Positions 5,974 through 13,280 of a stretch of DNA of 23,347 nucleotides are shown piece by piece. The stretch is taken from positions 1,263 through 24,609 of the forward strand of contig CAJTSU010000005.1 of assembly GCA_910579055.1 (NCBI GenBank), given 5' to 3'. A program made the position numbers and the translations under genes. The notes under the pieces are model-generated. The model saw only the letters and a program-made list of their open reading frames with translations, searched no databases and was not told the origin of the DNA. Every line of letters starts with the position of its first letter. The first letter of the stretch is position 1. Origin of the DNA: an uncultured Mailhella sp. Lineage in GTDB: Bacteria > Desulfobacterota > Desulfovibrionia > Desulfovibrionales > Desulfovibrionaceae.

Positions 5974-6787
5974 ACTTCAGGACGTCCAGAACAGCCCTTC
6001 CGATCTGGCGGTGGATATCGACCGGGTAGGCATCAAGGAATTCCGCCTGCCTCTTGTGGTGCGCGACCGTGACGCCGGGCTTCAGCATACAGTGGCCACG
6101 GTGGATCTGGGCGTGGACTTGCCCGCCGCCTTCAAGGGAACGCACATGAGCCGTTTTGTGGAAGCGCTGGAAGCATGGCGGGAACAGGCTCCGGAAAGCC
6201 CGGTGCCTGCGCTGGACTATCGCTCCATGCGCGGCCTGCTGGAAAGCGTACGCCTGCGCCTCGACGCCCGCCGGGCGTATGTGAAATTCCGCTTCCCCTA
6301 CTTTCGGGCAAAAGCCGCTCCGGCCACAGGCAGCGCGGCCCCGGTAGCCTACGACTGCACCATGACCGGAGAGCTGACGGAAGGCGAACACCCGGTGTTT
6401 ACGCTGGAAGCGGATGTGCCCGTGACCACGGTCTGCCCCTGCTCCAAGGCGATCAGCCGGGCCGGAGCGCACGGTCAGCGCGCACTGGTGAAGCTGACCC
6501 TGCGCATGACCAAATTTGAATGGCTGGAAGAATTCATTGATATCGCGGAAAGTTCCGGTTCCGCCCAGGTTTATTCCCTGCTCAAGCGGCAGGATGAAAA
6601 ACTGGTGACAGAACAGGCCTACGACGATGCCTGCTTTGTGGAGGACGTGGTACGCCGCGTGGCGGAAAAAATGAACGCTCATCCTCATGTAAGCTGGTTT
6701 CGCGTCGAAGTGGAAAGCTTTGAATCCATCCACTGCCACAACGCCTTCGCCGTCATTGAACGGGATCGCAAACCGCACCGGGCCTGA
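5966..6787 (+). CDS. folE2: GTP cyclohydrolase FolE2 (type IB)
   Basis: This enzyme converts GTP to 7,8-dihydroneopterin triphosphate, the first step to folate and, via the same intermediate, queuosine. The 273-residue protein shows TVCPCSKAIS (Cys157, Cys159), AHGQRA (His169), QDEKLV (Glu211) and ESIHCHNAFA (His256). The spacing Cys157/His169/Glu211/His256 equals that of the metal ligands I recall for Neisseria FolE2 (147/159/201/246). Type IB enzymes work with several divalent metals and are often used when zinc is limiting. The ATG lies inside the last codons of nikR (8-base overlap) behind AAAGG. The pairing with a nickel sensor is curious and may mean shared metal-dependent control. The only other folate-related sign in the window is none; the rest of the pathway lies elsewhere. 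Confidence 0.94.
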   Translation: MHKLQDVQNSPSDLAVDIDRVGIKEFRLPLVVRDRDAGLQHTVATVDLGVDLPAAFKGTHMSRFVEALEAWREQAPESPVPALDYRSMRGLLESVRLRLDARRAYVKFRFPYFRAKAAPATGSAAPVAYDCTMTGELTEGEHPVFTLEADVPVTTVCPCSKAISRAGAHGQRALVKLTLRMTKFEWLEEFIDIAESSGSAQVYSLLKRQDEKLVTEQAYDDACFVEDVVRRVAEKMNAHPHVSWFRVEVESFESIHCHNAFAVIERDRKPHRA

Positions 6788-6808
6788 ACGCGCCCCACGG
6801 GAGCTCCC

Positions 6809-6949
6809 ATGATCCGATTCCGCCTGCTCTTTCCCGTTTTAATGCTCTGTTCCTTCTGCCTTGCGGGCTGCGCCGCGAGCGATGACGGCGGCAGCCCGGA
6901 CATCAGGGTTTCAGGGAGTATAGAGAACAGCTTCTCCTGGCGGAACTGA
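6809..6949 (+). CDS. Small putative lipoprotein (46 residues)
   Basis: This short gene codes for a protein beginning MIRFRLLFPVLMLCSFCLAG and continuing CAASDDGGSPD. It has a basic start, a hydrophobic core and a lipobox LAGC with Cys21 as the lipidation site, followed by an Asp-containing spacer. The mature part is only 26 residues and ends SFSWRN. A GGGAG ribosome site lies 5 bases before the ATG, and the gene starts 21 bases after folE2, so it could be co-transcribed with nikR-folE2. Its stop is 7 bases from the convergent thiD stop. I recognise no family; function is unknown. The signal peptide is what supports it as real. Confidence 0.65.
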   Translation: MIRFRLLFPVLMLCSFCLAGCAASDDGGSPDIRVSGSIENSFSWRN

Positions 6950-6956
6950 CGACGCA

Positions 6957-7754
6957 TCACTTCCAGGCCATATGATTGGGCGGGCCGAATCCCTCGCCCG
7001 GCGCATAGGATTTGACCAGCCCTTTGTTCAAATATTCCTGCGCCCTGGTCACGGCTACGCGCAACGGCATCTCAAAGCCCAGCCAGGTGGCGATGGCGGC
7101 GGAAAGCGTACAGCCCGTGCCATGTGTATTGGGTGTGCCGATATGCGGCTGGCGCAGCGGAACAGGATCACAATCCCTTTCAATCAACCAGTCCGTCACC
7201 ATGATCGGGTTCTCGGCAAAATGGCCGCCCTTGATTAATACGGCCTTCGCGCCCAGGTTGATGATCCGCTTTCCCGCTTCGGCCACGTCCGCCTCGCCGG
7301 CAATGGGCATACCCGCCAGAAGCTCCGCTTCGTGCCGGTTGGGCGTCAGCAGATCCGCCAACGGCACGATGCGGGTTTTCAGGGTTTCGACCGCGTCTTC
7401 CCTGAGCAGACGATGCCCGCTGGTGCTCACGCATACCGGATCAACCACGAGCGGAAAGCGCCTCTTTTCGAGCAGAGGCACAAGGGCTTCCATAATATCG
7501 GAAGAAAAGAGCATACCGGTCTTGGCCGCATCCACGCAAAAGCCGTCCAGCACGGTCTGAAGCTGAAGCGCGACAAACGCCGGGGCCGGCGCATGGATGC
7601 CGGTCACGCCCAGGCCATTCTGGGCGGTGAGCGCGGTGATCACGCTCATGCCGTAGGCTCCGAGCATGGTCATGGTCTTGAGGTCGGCCTGGATGCCCGC
7701 GCCGCCTCCGGAATCGGAACCGGCGATGGTGAGAATATTGGGGGGACGCTGCAT
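6957..7754 (-). CDS. thiD: Hydroxymethylpyrimidine/phosphomethylpyrimidine kinase ThiD
   Basis: ThiD phosphorylates HMP and then HMP-phosphate to the pyrophosphate, which is joined to the thiazole by ThiE. The 265-residue protein is a ribokinase-fold enzyme: ILTIAGSDSGGGAGIQADL at residues 7-25, AKTGML near 77, VVDPVCVSTSG near 102, LLTPNRHEAELL near 135, IKGGH near 175, and the anion-hole/catalytic THGTGCTLSAAIA near 210. Length is normal for stand-alone ThiD, with no ThiE fusion. AGGAGG lies 5 bases before the ATG. The 5-prime leader holds a stable hairpin (CCGCCCC-GAAG-GGGCGG) but no TPP riboswitch core. The gene is convergent with the small lipoprotein gene. Confidence 0.96.
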   Translation of the reverse strand: MQRPPNILTIAGSDSGGGAGIQADLKTMTMLGAYGMSVITALTAQNGLGVTGIHAPAPAFVALQLQTVLDGFCVDAAKTGMLFSSDIMEALVPLLEKRRFPLVVDPVCVSTSGHRLLREDAVETLKTRIVPLADLLTPNRHEAELLAGMPIAGEADVAEAGKRIINLGAKAVLIKGGHFAENPIMVTDWLIERDCDPVPLRQPHIGTPNTHGTGCTLSAAIATWLGFEMPLRVAVTRAQEYLNKGLVKSYAPGEGFGPPNHMAWK

Positions 7755-7778
7755 GATTGCCTCCTGAGTTTTACACCC

Positions 7779-7835
7779 TGATCCGCCCCTTCGGGGCGGC
7801 CTGAAAACATTTCACCGGCACCACGCCATTGTCAA
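7779..7835 (-). promoter_or_regulatory. Leader region of thiD: possible promoter and stable hairpin
   Basis: On the minus strand TTGACA occurs at 7835-7830; 17 bases on, AAATGT is a poor -10. Between it and the gene, CCGCCCC and GGGGCGG form a 7-bp all-GC stem around four bases (about 7782-7799). There is no T-run on either side, so it is a leader hairpin and not a clear terminator. I do not recognise a riboswitch. Confidence 0.35.
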
Positions 7836-7900
7836 CGCCTTTTCAGGGATATAACCGGTTTTGCGCATGTGTCCGCACTGTCATGCCGCTCCTAAATTTC

Positions 7901-7929
7901 TTGCCGTCTCCTGAACTCCATGATAAAAT
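7901..7929 (+). promoter_or_regulatory. Promoter of the NhaD-type antiporter gene
   Basis: TTGCCG (7901-7906) and TAAAAT (7924-7929) are 17 bases apart, a good sigma-70-like pair. A leader of about 80 bases follows, with a small hairpin GCCCG-GATAAG-CGGGC at 7939-7954. Confidence 0.6.
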
Positions 7930-8014
7930 TGCAGAAGTGCCCGGATAAGCGGGCGACTGGCCGCGCTGTAGAGGCGTCTTTCGTTCACCTTTGCCTGTCA
8001 TGGAGAAGACCGGT

Positions 8015-9433
8015 ATGCCCAAACTGCGTACCCTCGCGTCGGTTCTGCCGGCGCTGTTGCTGACCCCTTCCCTCTGCTTTGCGGCGCATCCGGCGCTGCC
8101 GCAGGATTTGTCCATCGTCTGGGTCATTCCCTTTGCGTGCATGTTGCTGTCCATCGCGCTCTGCCCGCTGACCGTCCCCCACTTCTGGGAGCACCATTTC
8201 GGCAAAGTGGCCGTATTCTGGGGGCTGGCCTTTCTGGTGCCCTGCCTGCTCGTGTTCGGTTTTGACACGGCCTTTTTCCTCGCGGCGGAAACCCTGCTGC
8301 TGGAATACATGCCCTTCATCCTGCTGCTGCTCGCCCTGTTTACCGTGGCCGGCGGCATCCGCCTGAAAGGCTCGCTGGCGGGCACCCCGATTGTGAATAC
8401 GGGCATCCTGCTGGTAGGCACGCTCATTGCCAGCTGGATGGGCACCACGGGAGCGGCCATGCTGCTTATCCGCCCCCTGCTCAGGGCCAACAAGCACCGC
8501 CGCTTCCGTGTGCATCAGGTCGTCTTCTTCATCTTCCTCGTTGCCAACATCGGCGGCTCCCTCAGTCCGCTTGGCGACCCGCCCCTTTTCCTCGGCTTCC
8601 TCAAGGGCGTGAGCTTCTTCTGGACCACCGTGCACCTGCTGGTGAAGACCATTCTCGTTTCCGGCATCCTGCTGGCCGCATTCTTCATTCTTGACACCGT
8701 GCTGTATAACAGGGAAGGCCGCCCCGTTCCTCCGCATGATCCCTCCGCCCCGGAAGAAAAACTCGGCTTTGAAGGCGGCATCAACTTTGTGCTGCTGGCC
8801 GCCGTCATCGCCAACACGCTGATTTCCGGCCAGTGGAAAGGCGCGGAAATCCATGTGCTCGGCGTGCCCATGGAAATGCAGAACATCCTGCGCGACGTCA
8901 TGTATGTCGTCATCGCCGCGGCCTCCTGGGTTCTCACCAGCAAGGAATGCCGCAAGCGCAACGACTTCACCTGGGGCCCGATTGAGGAAGTGGCCAAGCT
9001 GTTCGTGGGCATCTTCCTCAGCATGATCCCCGCCATTGCCATCCTCAAGGCGGGCACCAACGGCGCTCTGGCCGGCGTGGTGAACATGGTCACAGACCCC
9101 GCTACCGGCGAACCGATCAACGCCATGTACTTCTGGCTGACCGGCGCGCTCTCCTCCTTCCTGGACAACGCTCCCACCTATCTGGTGTTCTTCAATACCG
9201 CGGGCGGCGACGCTCAGGCCCTCATGGCCCACGGCGAAACCCTGGCGGCCATCTCCGCCGGCGCGGTATTCATGGGCGCAAATACCTATATCGGCAACGC
9301 CCCCAACTTCATGGTGCGCTCCATTGCCGTGGAGCAGGGCGTGAAGATGCCCAGCTTCTTCGGCTACATGGCCTGGTCCGTGGGCATTCTGGTGCCCGTG
9401 TTCCTGGTGATTACTTTCCTGTTCTTCATGTAA
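8015..9433 (+). CDS. ArsB/NhaD-superfamily membrane transporter, putative Na+/H+ antiporter
   Basis: The 472-residue protein is a polytopic inner-membrane carrier with about a dozen hydrophobic segments. It begins with a likely signal sequence (MPKLRTLASVLPALLLTPSL, cleavage probably after CFA). Signature stretches are SWMGTTGAAMLLIRPLLRAN near residue 140, NIGGSLSPLGDPPLFLGFL near 180, SFLDNAPTYLVFFN near 380 and NTYIGNAPNFMV near 420; the paired helix-break motifs fit the ArsB/NhaD/CitMHS fold. The ATG at 8015 is chosen because GGAGAAG lies 6 bases before it; the ATG at 8000 and TTG at 7991 have no ribosome site and would put charged residues before the signal sequence. It stands alone between a promoter and a strong terminator. 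The substrate cannot be told from sequence; Na+/H+ exchange is the family default, and an organic-acid carrier is possible. Confidence 0.85.
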   Translation: MPKLRTLASVLPALLLTPSLCFAAHPALPQDLSIVWVIPFACMLLSIALCPLTVPHFWEHHFGKVAVFWGLAFLVPCLLVFGFDTAFFLAAETLLLEYMPFILLLLALFTVAGGIRLKGSLAGTPIVNTGILLVGTLIASWMGTTGAAMLLIRPLLRANKHRRFRVHQVVFFIFLVANIGGSLSPLGDPPLFLGFLKGVSFFWTTVHLLVKTILVSGILLAAFFILDTVLYNREGRPVPPHDPSAPEEKLGFEGGINFVLLAAVIANTLISGQWKGAEIHVLGVPMEMQNILRDVMYVVIAAASWVLTSKECRKRNDFTWGPIEEVAKLFVGIFLSMIPAIAILKAGTNGALAGVVNMVTDPATGEPINAMYFWLTGALSSFLDNAPTYLVFFNTAGGDAQALMAHGETLAAISAGAVFMGANTYIGNAPNFMVRSIAVEQGVKMPSFFGYMAWSVGILVPVFLVITFLFFM

Positions 9434-9456
9434 CGTGTTTTGTCATTGAAAGCTTC

Positions 9457-9534
9457 AGCGGGCCGGAACTCCATGTTCCGCCCTGCGGCATGCTCCCTTT
9501 CCCCGCCGCCTCTTCGCGGCGGGGATTTTTTATT
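9457..9534 (+). terminator. Strong Rho-independent terminator after the antiporter gene
   Basis: CCCCGCCGC (9501-9509) and GCGGCGGGG (9516-9524) form a perfect 9-bp stem with a 6-base loop, followed by ATTTTTTATT. A second smaller hairpin (GGAAC-TCCAT-GTTCC, around 9466-9480) precedes it. Confidence 0.92.
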
Positions 9535-9677
9535 CCGTGCGTCCTCCTCATGCCTTCCCAATCCCCCGGATACATCCTCCGATCTTGCAGGCCGGGGAGG
9601 AGCCGGGTATGAAAGGAGGCATCCACCATTTCAGCGCAGCCTGAAAAGATACGTCCGCCACAAGTGAGAGCAACACC

Positions 9678-11006
9678 ATGGATCACGTCATCGTCAAAGC
9701 CCCATCCTCCAAATCCGTCTCCCATCGCCGCCTCATCGGCGCGGCCCTGGCCAAAGGGGAATCCCGTCTGTCCGGCGTGCTGGAAAGCCGCGACATTGAC
9801 CAGACCCGCACCATCCTTGAAGATACCGGCGCACGCTTTGAACGGATCGGCCCCGGCGAATGGAAGGTCGTCGGCATGGGCGGCGGGCCACGCGGCGGCG
9901 ACGCGGTTCCTGTTTCCTGCTATGTGCATGAATCCGGCACTACCTGCCGCCTGTTAACGGCAGTGCTGGCGTCGGGCATGGGCCGGTTCCATGTGCACGG
10001 CGCGCCGCGCATGCACAGCCGCCCCATCGGAGAACTGACCGCCGCGCTGGAAAAGCTGGGCGTTGTCGCGCGCTTTGAGAATGAAGCGGGGTATCCGCCC
10101 TTTATCCTGAAAACAAAAGGGCTGGAAGGCGGAGCTGTGGAAATTGGTCTGGGTGAATCCAGCCAGTATCTTTCCGGGCTGCTGCTGGCCGCGCCGCAGG
10201 CAAAAGCCCCCATGACCATTGAAGTTTGCGGAACCCATGTCGTCTCATGGCCCTATATCGGCCTGACCCTGCAAAACATGCATGACTTCGGCGTGCGTTT
10301 TGACGTGAGCATACGCGACCGCCTCGACGCTGAATGGAAGCCGGCAGACTGGCGGGAAATCCGGGCTGTGCGGCCGGGGCTGATCCGCTTCCGCGTGCGG
10401 CCATCCGTCTACAAGGCCGGGAACTACACTGTGGAAGGGGACTGGTCCGGCGCTTCCTACCTGCTTGCGGCGGGAGCGCTGGGCAAGCGCCCCGTGCGCG
10501 TGGAAGGGCTGCGCTCCGATACCATGCAGGGCGACCGCGCCATGCGCGGTATCCTTGAACGCATGGGAGCCAAACTGGAGGAAGGCGACAATTTCCTCAC
10601 CGTGTATCCTTCACGGCTCCGGGGCGTGGATGTGGACATGAGCGACTGCCCGGATCTTGTGCCCACAACAGCCGTGCTGGCGGCCTTTGCCGAGGGGCAA
10701 AGCAGCATCCGGGGCGTGGCGCATCTGCGCATCAAGGAATGCGACCGCATTGCGGCCCCTGCCGGAGAACTGGGCAAGGCGGGCGTACTTGTGGAGGAAC
10801 GCGAAGATGGCCTTGTGGTGCACGGGAACCCGGAACGCGATCTGCAGGGGCGCGATCTTGCTTTGCTGGCGCATGGCGATCACCGCATGGCCATGAGCCT
10901 CAGTCTGCTGGAATGCAAAGGCGCAAGCGTGCGTCTGGACAACCCCGCTGTCGTGAACAAGTCGTTCCCGACATTTTGGGATGTGTGGAAGGAGATTCGG
11001 GGATGA
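9678..11006 (+). CDS. aroA: 3-phosphoshikimate 1-carboxyvinyltransferase (EPSP synthase)
   Basis: EPSP synthase joins phosphoenolpyruvate to shikimate 3-phosphate, the sixth step to chorismate. The 442-residue protein shows the expected order of motifs: APSSKSVSHRR at 8-18, ESGTTCRLL near 85, MHSRPIGEL near 111, GESSQYLSGLLLA near 158, DWSGASYLLAAGAL near 255, SDCPDLVPTTAVLAAF near 322 with the catalytic Asp, LRIKECDRI near 349, and HGDHRMAMSLSLL near 400. Length is normal. The ribosome site is weak (GTGAGAG about 9 bases upstream). The stop overlaps the tyrA start by 4 bases (ATGA), so the two are coupled. It is separated from the ADH synthase operon by 7.5 kb, whereas I recall these genes being adjacent in Desulfovibrio vulgaris. 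Confidence 0.96.
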   Translation: MDHVIVKAPSSKSVSHRRLIGAALAKGESRLSGVLESRDIDQTRTILEDTGARFERIGPGEWKVVGMGGGPRGGDAVPVSCYVHESGTTCRLLTAVLASGMGRFHVHGAPRMHSRPIGELTAALEKLGVVARFENEAGYPPFILKTKGLEGGAVEIGLGESSQYLSGLLLAAPQAKAPMTIEVCGTHVVSWPYIGLTLQNMHDFGVRFDVSIRDRLDAEWKPADWREIRAVRPGLIRFRVRPSVYKAGNYTVEGDWSGASYLLAAGALGKRPVRVEGLRSDTMQGDRAMRGILERMGAKLEEGDNFLTVYPSRLRGVDVDMSDCPDLVPTTAVLAAFAEGQSSIRGVAHLRIKECDRIAAPAGELGKAGVLVEEREDGLVVHGNPERDLQGRDLALLAHGDHRMAMSLSLLECKGASVRLDNPAVVNKSFPTFWDVWKEIRG

Positions 11007-11776
11007 CCGCGCGCGTCGGCATTATCGGGGACAGGGGACGCATGGGAGCCATGCTCAAACGCCGCCTGGAAGACGCGGGACACGAGGCGCGAGGCGCAGA
11101 CCTGCCGCTGGATGAGGAGAGCCTTGCGTATGCCTGCGCTGAAGCCAAGGCGGTATTCCTGTGCGTGCCCGCCGCCGTTCTGGAGGAAACCGCGCACAAA
11201 GTTGCGCCCCATCTGCCCGAAGACTGCGCACTGGCGGATATCACCTCGGTGAAGATATTGCCCGTACGGACTATGGAACGGGTCTGGAGCGGCCCGGTTG
11301 TCGGTACGCATCCCCTGTTCGGGCCAAAAACCGTGGCTGAACGCTACGCCGTAACCGTCACGCCGGGGCGCGGCTGGAAAGAGGGCGACCCGCTTCCGGA
11401 ACGGGATGCCAAGGCCGTGCACCTTGTGGAAAAGCTGTTCGAGTCCATGGGCTGGACCCCTTTCCGCTGCTCGCCGGAAACCCATGACCGCGCCATGGCG
11501 TCCATCCAGGGGCTGAACTACATCACCTCGCTGGCCTACTTCGCCATGCTCTCCCGCAGGCCGGAGCTGCTGCCCTTTCTCACACCGTCTTTCGAGCGGC
11601 GCAAAGAAGCCGCGCGCACCATGCTCACCTGTGATTCCGCCATGTTCGCGGGAATCTTCGCCGCCAACCCCATGAGTCAGGAAGCCGTGCGCGAATTCCG
11701 CGCCTACCTCAACGTCGCGGCGGGCGGCGATATTGAAGTGCTGGCCGAACTGGCAAAAAACTGGTTCCCCGATTAG
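11003..11776 (+). CDS. tyrA: Prephenate dehydrogenase-family protein (TyrA)
   Basis: TyrA oxidatively decarboxylates prephenate to 4-hydroxyphenylpyruvate, the committed step to tyrosine. The 257-residue protein begins with a Rossmann motif (VGIIGDRGRMGAML), then VFLCVPAAVLEET, the family hallmark GTHPLFGPKT near residue 98, and SPETHDRAMASIQGLNYIT near 163 with the helical C-terminal dimer domain. There is no fused chorismate mutase and no ACT domain, so allosteric feedback by tyrosine through an ACT domain is not expected. The start overlaps aroA by 4 bases with GGAGATTCGGGG upstream, so translation is coupled. The stop codon directly touches a 76-base hairpin that fills the gap to the next gene. 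Arogenate dehydrogenase activity is a possible alternative. Confidence 0.92.
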   Translation: MTARVGIIGDRGRMGAMLKRRLEDAGHEARGADLPLDEESLAYACAEAKAVFLCVPAAVLEETAHKVAPHLPEDCALADITSVKILPVRTMERVWSGPVVGTHPLFGPKTVAERYAVTVTPGRGWKEGDPLPERDAKAVHLVEKLFESMGWTPFRCSPETHDRAMASIQGLNYITSLAYFAMLSRRPELLPFLTPSFERRKEAARTMLTCDSAMFAGIFAANPMSQEAVREFRAYLNVAAGGDIEVLAELAKNWFPD

Positions 11777-11852
11777 AGCGTTTTGCGTTTGAACATATCT
11801 AGCAGCCAGATGCTATGTTCTGGCTGGCAGATACTTTCAATCGCAAAACGCT
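11777..11852. terminator. Large imperfect hairpin exactly filling the gap between convergent genes; probable bidirectional terminator or repeat element
   Basis: Two 34-base arms (11777-11810 and 11819-11852) are inverted copies matching at 29 of 34 positions without gaps, around an 8-base centre (TGCTATGT). Both arms start AGCGTTTTGCG from the outside and end AGCCAGA at the loop. The element begins the base after the tyrA stop and ends the base before the cobD-like stop. The A- and T-rich segments in the arms would give U-runs in either direction. It may be a palindromic intergenic repeat of this lineage. Confidence 0.7.
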
Positions 11853-12989
11853 TTAAATCTGGGGGCATGCCTCCTGTAAATGCTCCAGCCCCGCGTATAA
11901 TCTTTGCATATGGCGTTCCGGCCGGGCCTGAATTCTCACCCACCCTTCCGGCATGCCCGGCACGTTGTCGCACACCCGTATCATGACGCCTTCCCGGCGC
12001 AACAAATATTCCTGCATCTTCGCCGCTCCGCCGTCTTTCACCGCCGCGGCGACGAAACTCGGGCCGCGCAATACCCGGCGGAACAATCCGCTCCGCTCCA
12101 GACGCGCCGCCACATCTTCCACATCCCGTGCCAGTTCCGGAAGCATGGCCCGATATTCCGCCTCATGCCGCAGCAAGACAAGCCCTGCCGCTTCCGCCGC
12201 CGCGCTCACGGACCACGAGGGCCTGCACGCGTCCATGCGGGCAATGAACTCTTCCCCGGCCACGGCAAAGCCAAGGCGCACCCCCGGACAACAAAACAGC
12301 TTGGTCAGGCTGTCCAGCAGCACCAGTTCGCCGCCGTTCCGCGCCGCTTCCGCGGCCAATTCGGGGTAATGGTGAACAAGCGCCGCCTCTTCCGGCAAAA
12401 AGCCCCGGTAACTGCTGTCAAGCAAAAGTACACGCCGCCCCGCAGCTTTCAGCAAAGGGGAAAAATCGCGGATTGCCCCTGTACCGGGATTATTCGGGCT
12501 GCACGCGATCACCGCATCCGCGCCGCTGCGGGCCACACGTTCCAGGGCGGCGGCGTCCGGCAGGAAAAAATTTTCCTCCGGGCAGGAAACGCTCTCCCAC
12601 GCAATGCCGAGAGCCGAGCAGGCCCGCGCGTACTGGACGAACAACGGCCCGAGAAAGAGAACGCGCCGCACGCCGGGCAAGGCCGGAAGCGCCGCCCAAA
12701 TCAATTCGGAAGCGCCGTTGCCCGCAATAACCATGTCCGGATTCACGCCTTCGCGCGCAGCCAGCATCACGCGCAGGCGTTCATTCCGGGGGTCGGGATA
12801 ACGCAGCAGCGCGGAACCGGAAAACCACGGCGTTTCTCCTACCAGACGTTCGGTCAGCGGCGCGGCGGCGAAAAAACAGTTGGTGCTGAAATCGTCAATA
12901 CTCGCTTCAGCCCTGCCGCTCAGCCGGGCCGCCGCCGCGACACTTCCGCCGTGTCCGGAATTTCCTTCCAGCGCCTGATTTTCCGCCAT
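11853..12989 (-). CDS. cobD: PLP-dependent class I/II aminotransferase-fold enzyme, threonine-phosphate decarboxylase (CobD)-like
   Basis: The 378-residue protein is a fold-type I PLP enzyme. The N-terminus has HGGSVAAAARLSGR followed by IDDFSTN, the pattern typical of CobD/CobC L-threonine-O-3-phosphate decarboxylases, which make the aminopropanol phosphate arm of cobalamin. Then come LRYPDPRNERLR, GNGASELIWAALPA, CSPNNPGTG, and SLTKLFCCPGVRLGF with the PLP-binding lysine; VRIQARPERHMQRL is near the end. The ATG at 12989 (MAENQALEG) has GGGGGAGA 6 bases upstream; a longer in-frame start 25 codons earlier lacks one. The sister family HisC (histidinol-phosphate aminotransferase) is the main alternative, and a role in aromatic transamination next to tyrA cannot be excluded. 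No other cobalamin gene is in the window. Confidence 0.65.
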   Translation of the reverse strand: MAENQALEGNSGHGGSVAAAARLSGRAEASIDDFSTNCFFAAAPLTERLVGETPWFSGSALLRYPDPRNERLRVMLAAREGVNPDMVIAGNGASELIWAALPALPGVRRVLFLGPLFVQYARACSALGIAWESVSCPEENFFLPDAAALERVARSGADAVIACSPNNPGTGAIRDFSPLLKAAGRRVLLLDSSYRGFLPEEAALVHHYPELAAEAARNGGELVLLDSLTKLFCCPGVRLGFAVAGEEFIARMDACRPSWSVSAAAEAAGLVLLRHEAEYRAMLPELARDVEDVAARLERSGLFRRVLRGPSFVAAAVKDGGAAKMQEYLLRREGVMIRVCDNVPGMPEGWVRIQARPERHMQRLYAGLEHLQEACPQI

Positions 12990-13280
12990 ATCATCTCCCC
13001 CCGCCAAACCTTTCCGGCAAAAAATATTCGGCAACGGCTTGAGCTTGCGCCGAATTTCCGGCAAACTCGCATCTTCCCGTATGTGATGTCAAATCGCACC
13101 TCGCATGTTTTTGCGCGGAACCGCTTCACGCAAGGCCAGGCTCCGGCTTCAGGTGTGAACGCTGCGGGTTTTGCAGCGCTTACGTTAGCAGGCAGGCGCT
13201 ATGTATAATTTTAACGCTCACTGCCCTGACATGTTTCGGGCATCCCCCAACCTCAACCGGGGCGACGCGTCGCCGCATCC
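12990..13280. other. Divergent intergenic region between the cobD-like and CNNM genes
   Basis: No gene seen. TTTCCGGCAAA occurs twice in direct orientation (13011-13021 and 13055-13065, 44 bases apart), upstream of the cobD-like gene. On the minus strand a perfect TTGACA (13092-13087) has no good -10. On the plus strand a perfect -10 TATAAT lies at 13204-13209 without a clear -35 (TTACGT 18 bases before is the nearest); just upstream CGCTGC-GGGTTTT-GCAGCG forms a 6-bp hairpin. This TATAAT is the likely promoter of the CNNM gene, giving a leader of about 65 bases. Confidence 0.4.

Noticed and set aside
9609..9644. Eleven-residue ORF with a good ribosome site upstream of aroA, as a second leader peptide
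   Set aside because: The peptide MKGGIHHFSAA has only one aromatic residue, and no terminator hairpin with a T-run lies between it and aroA.
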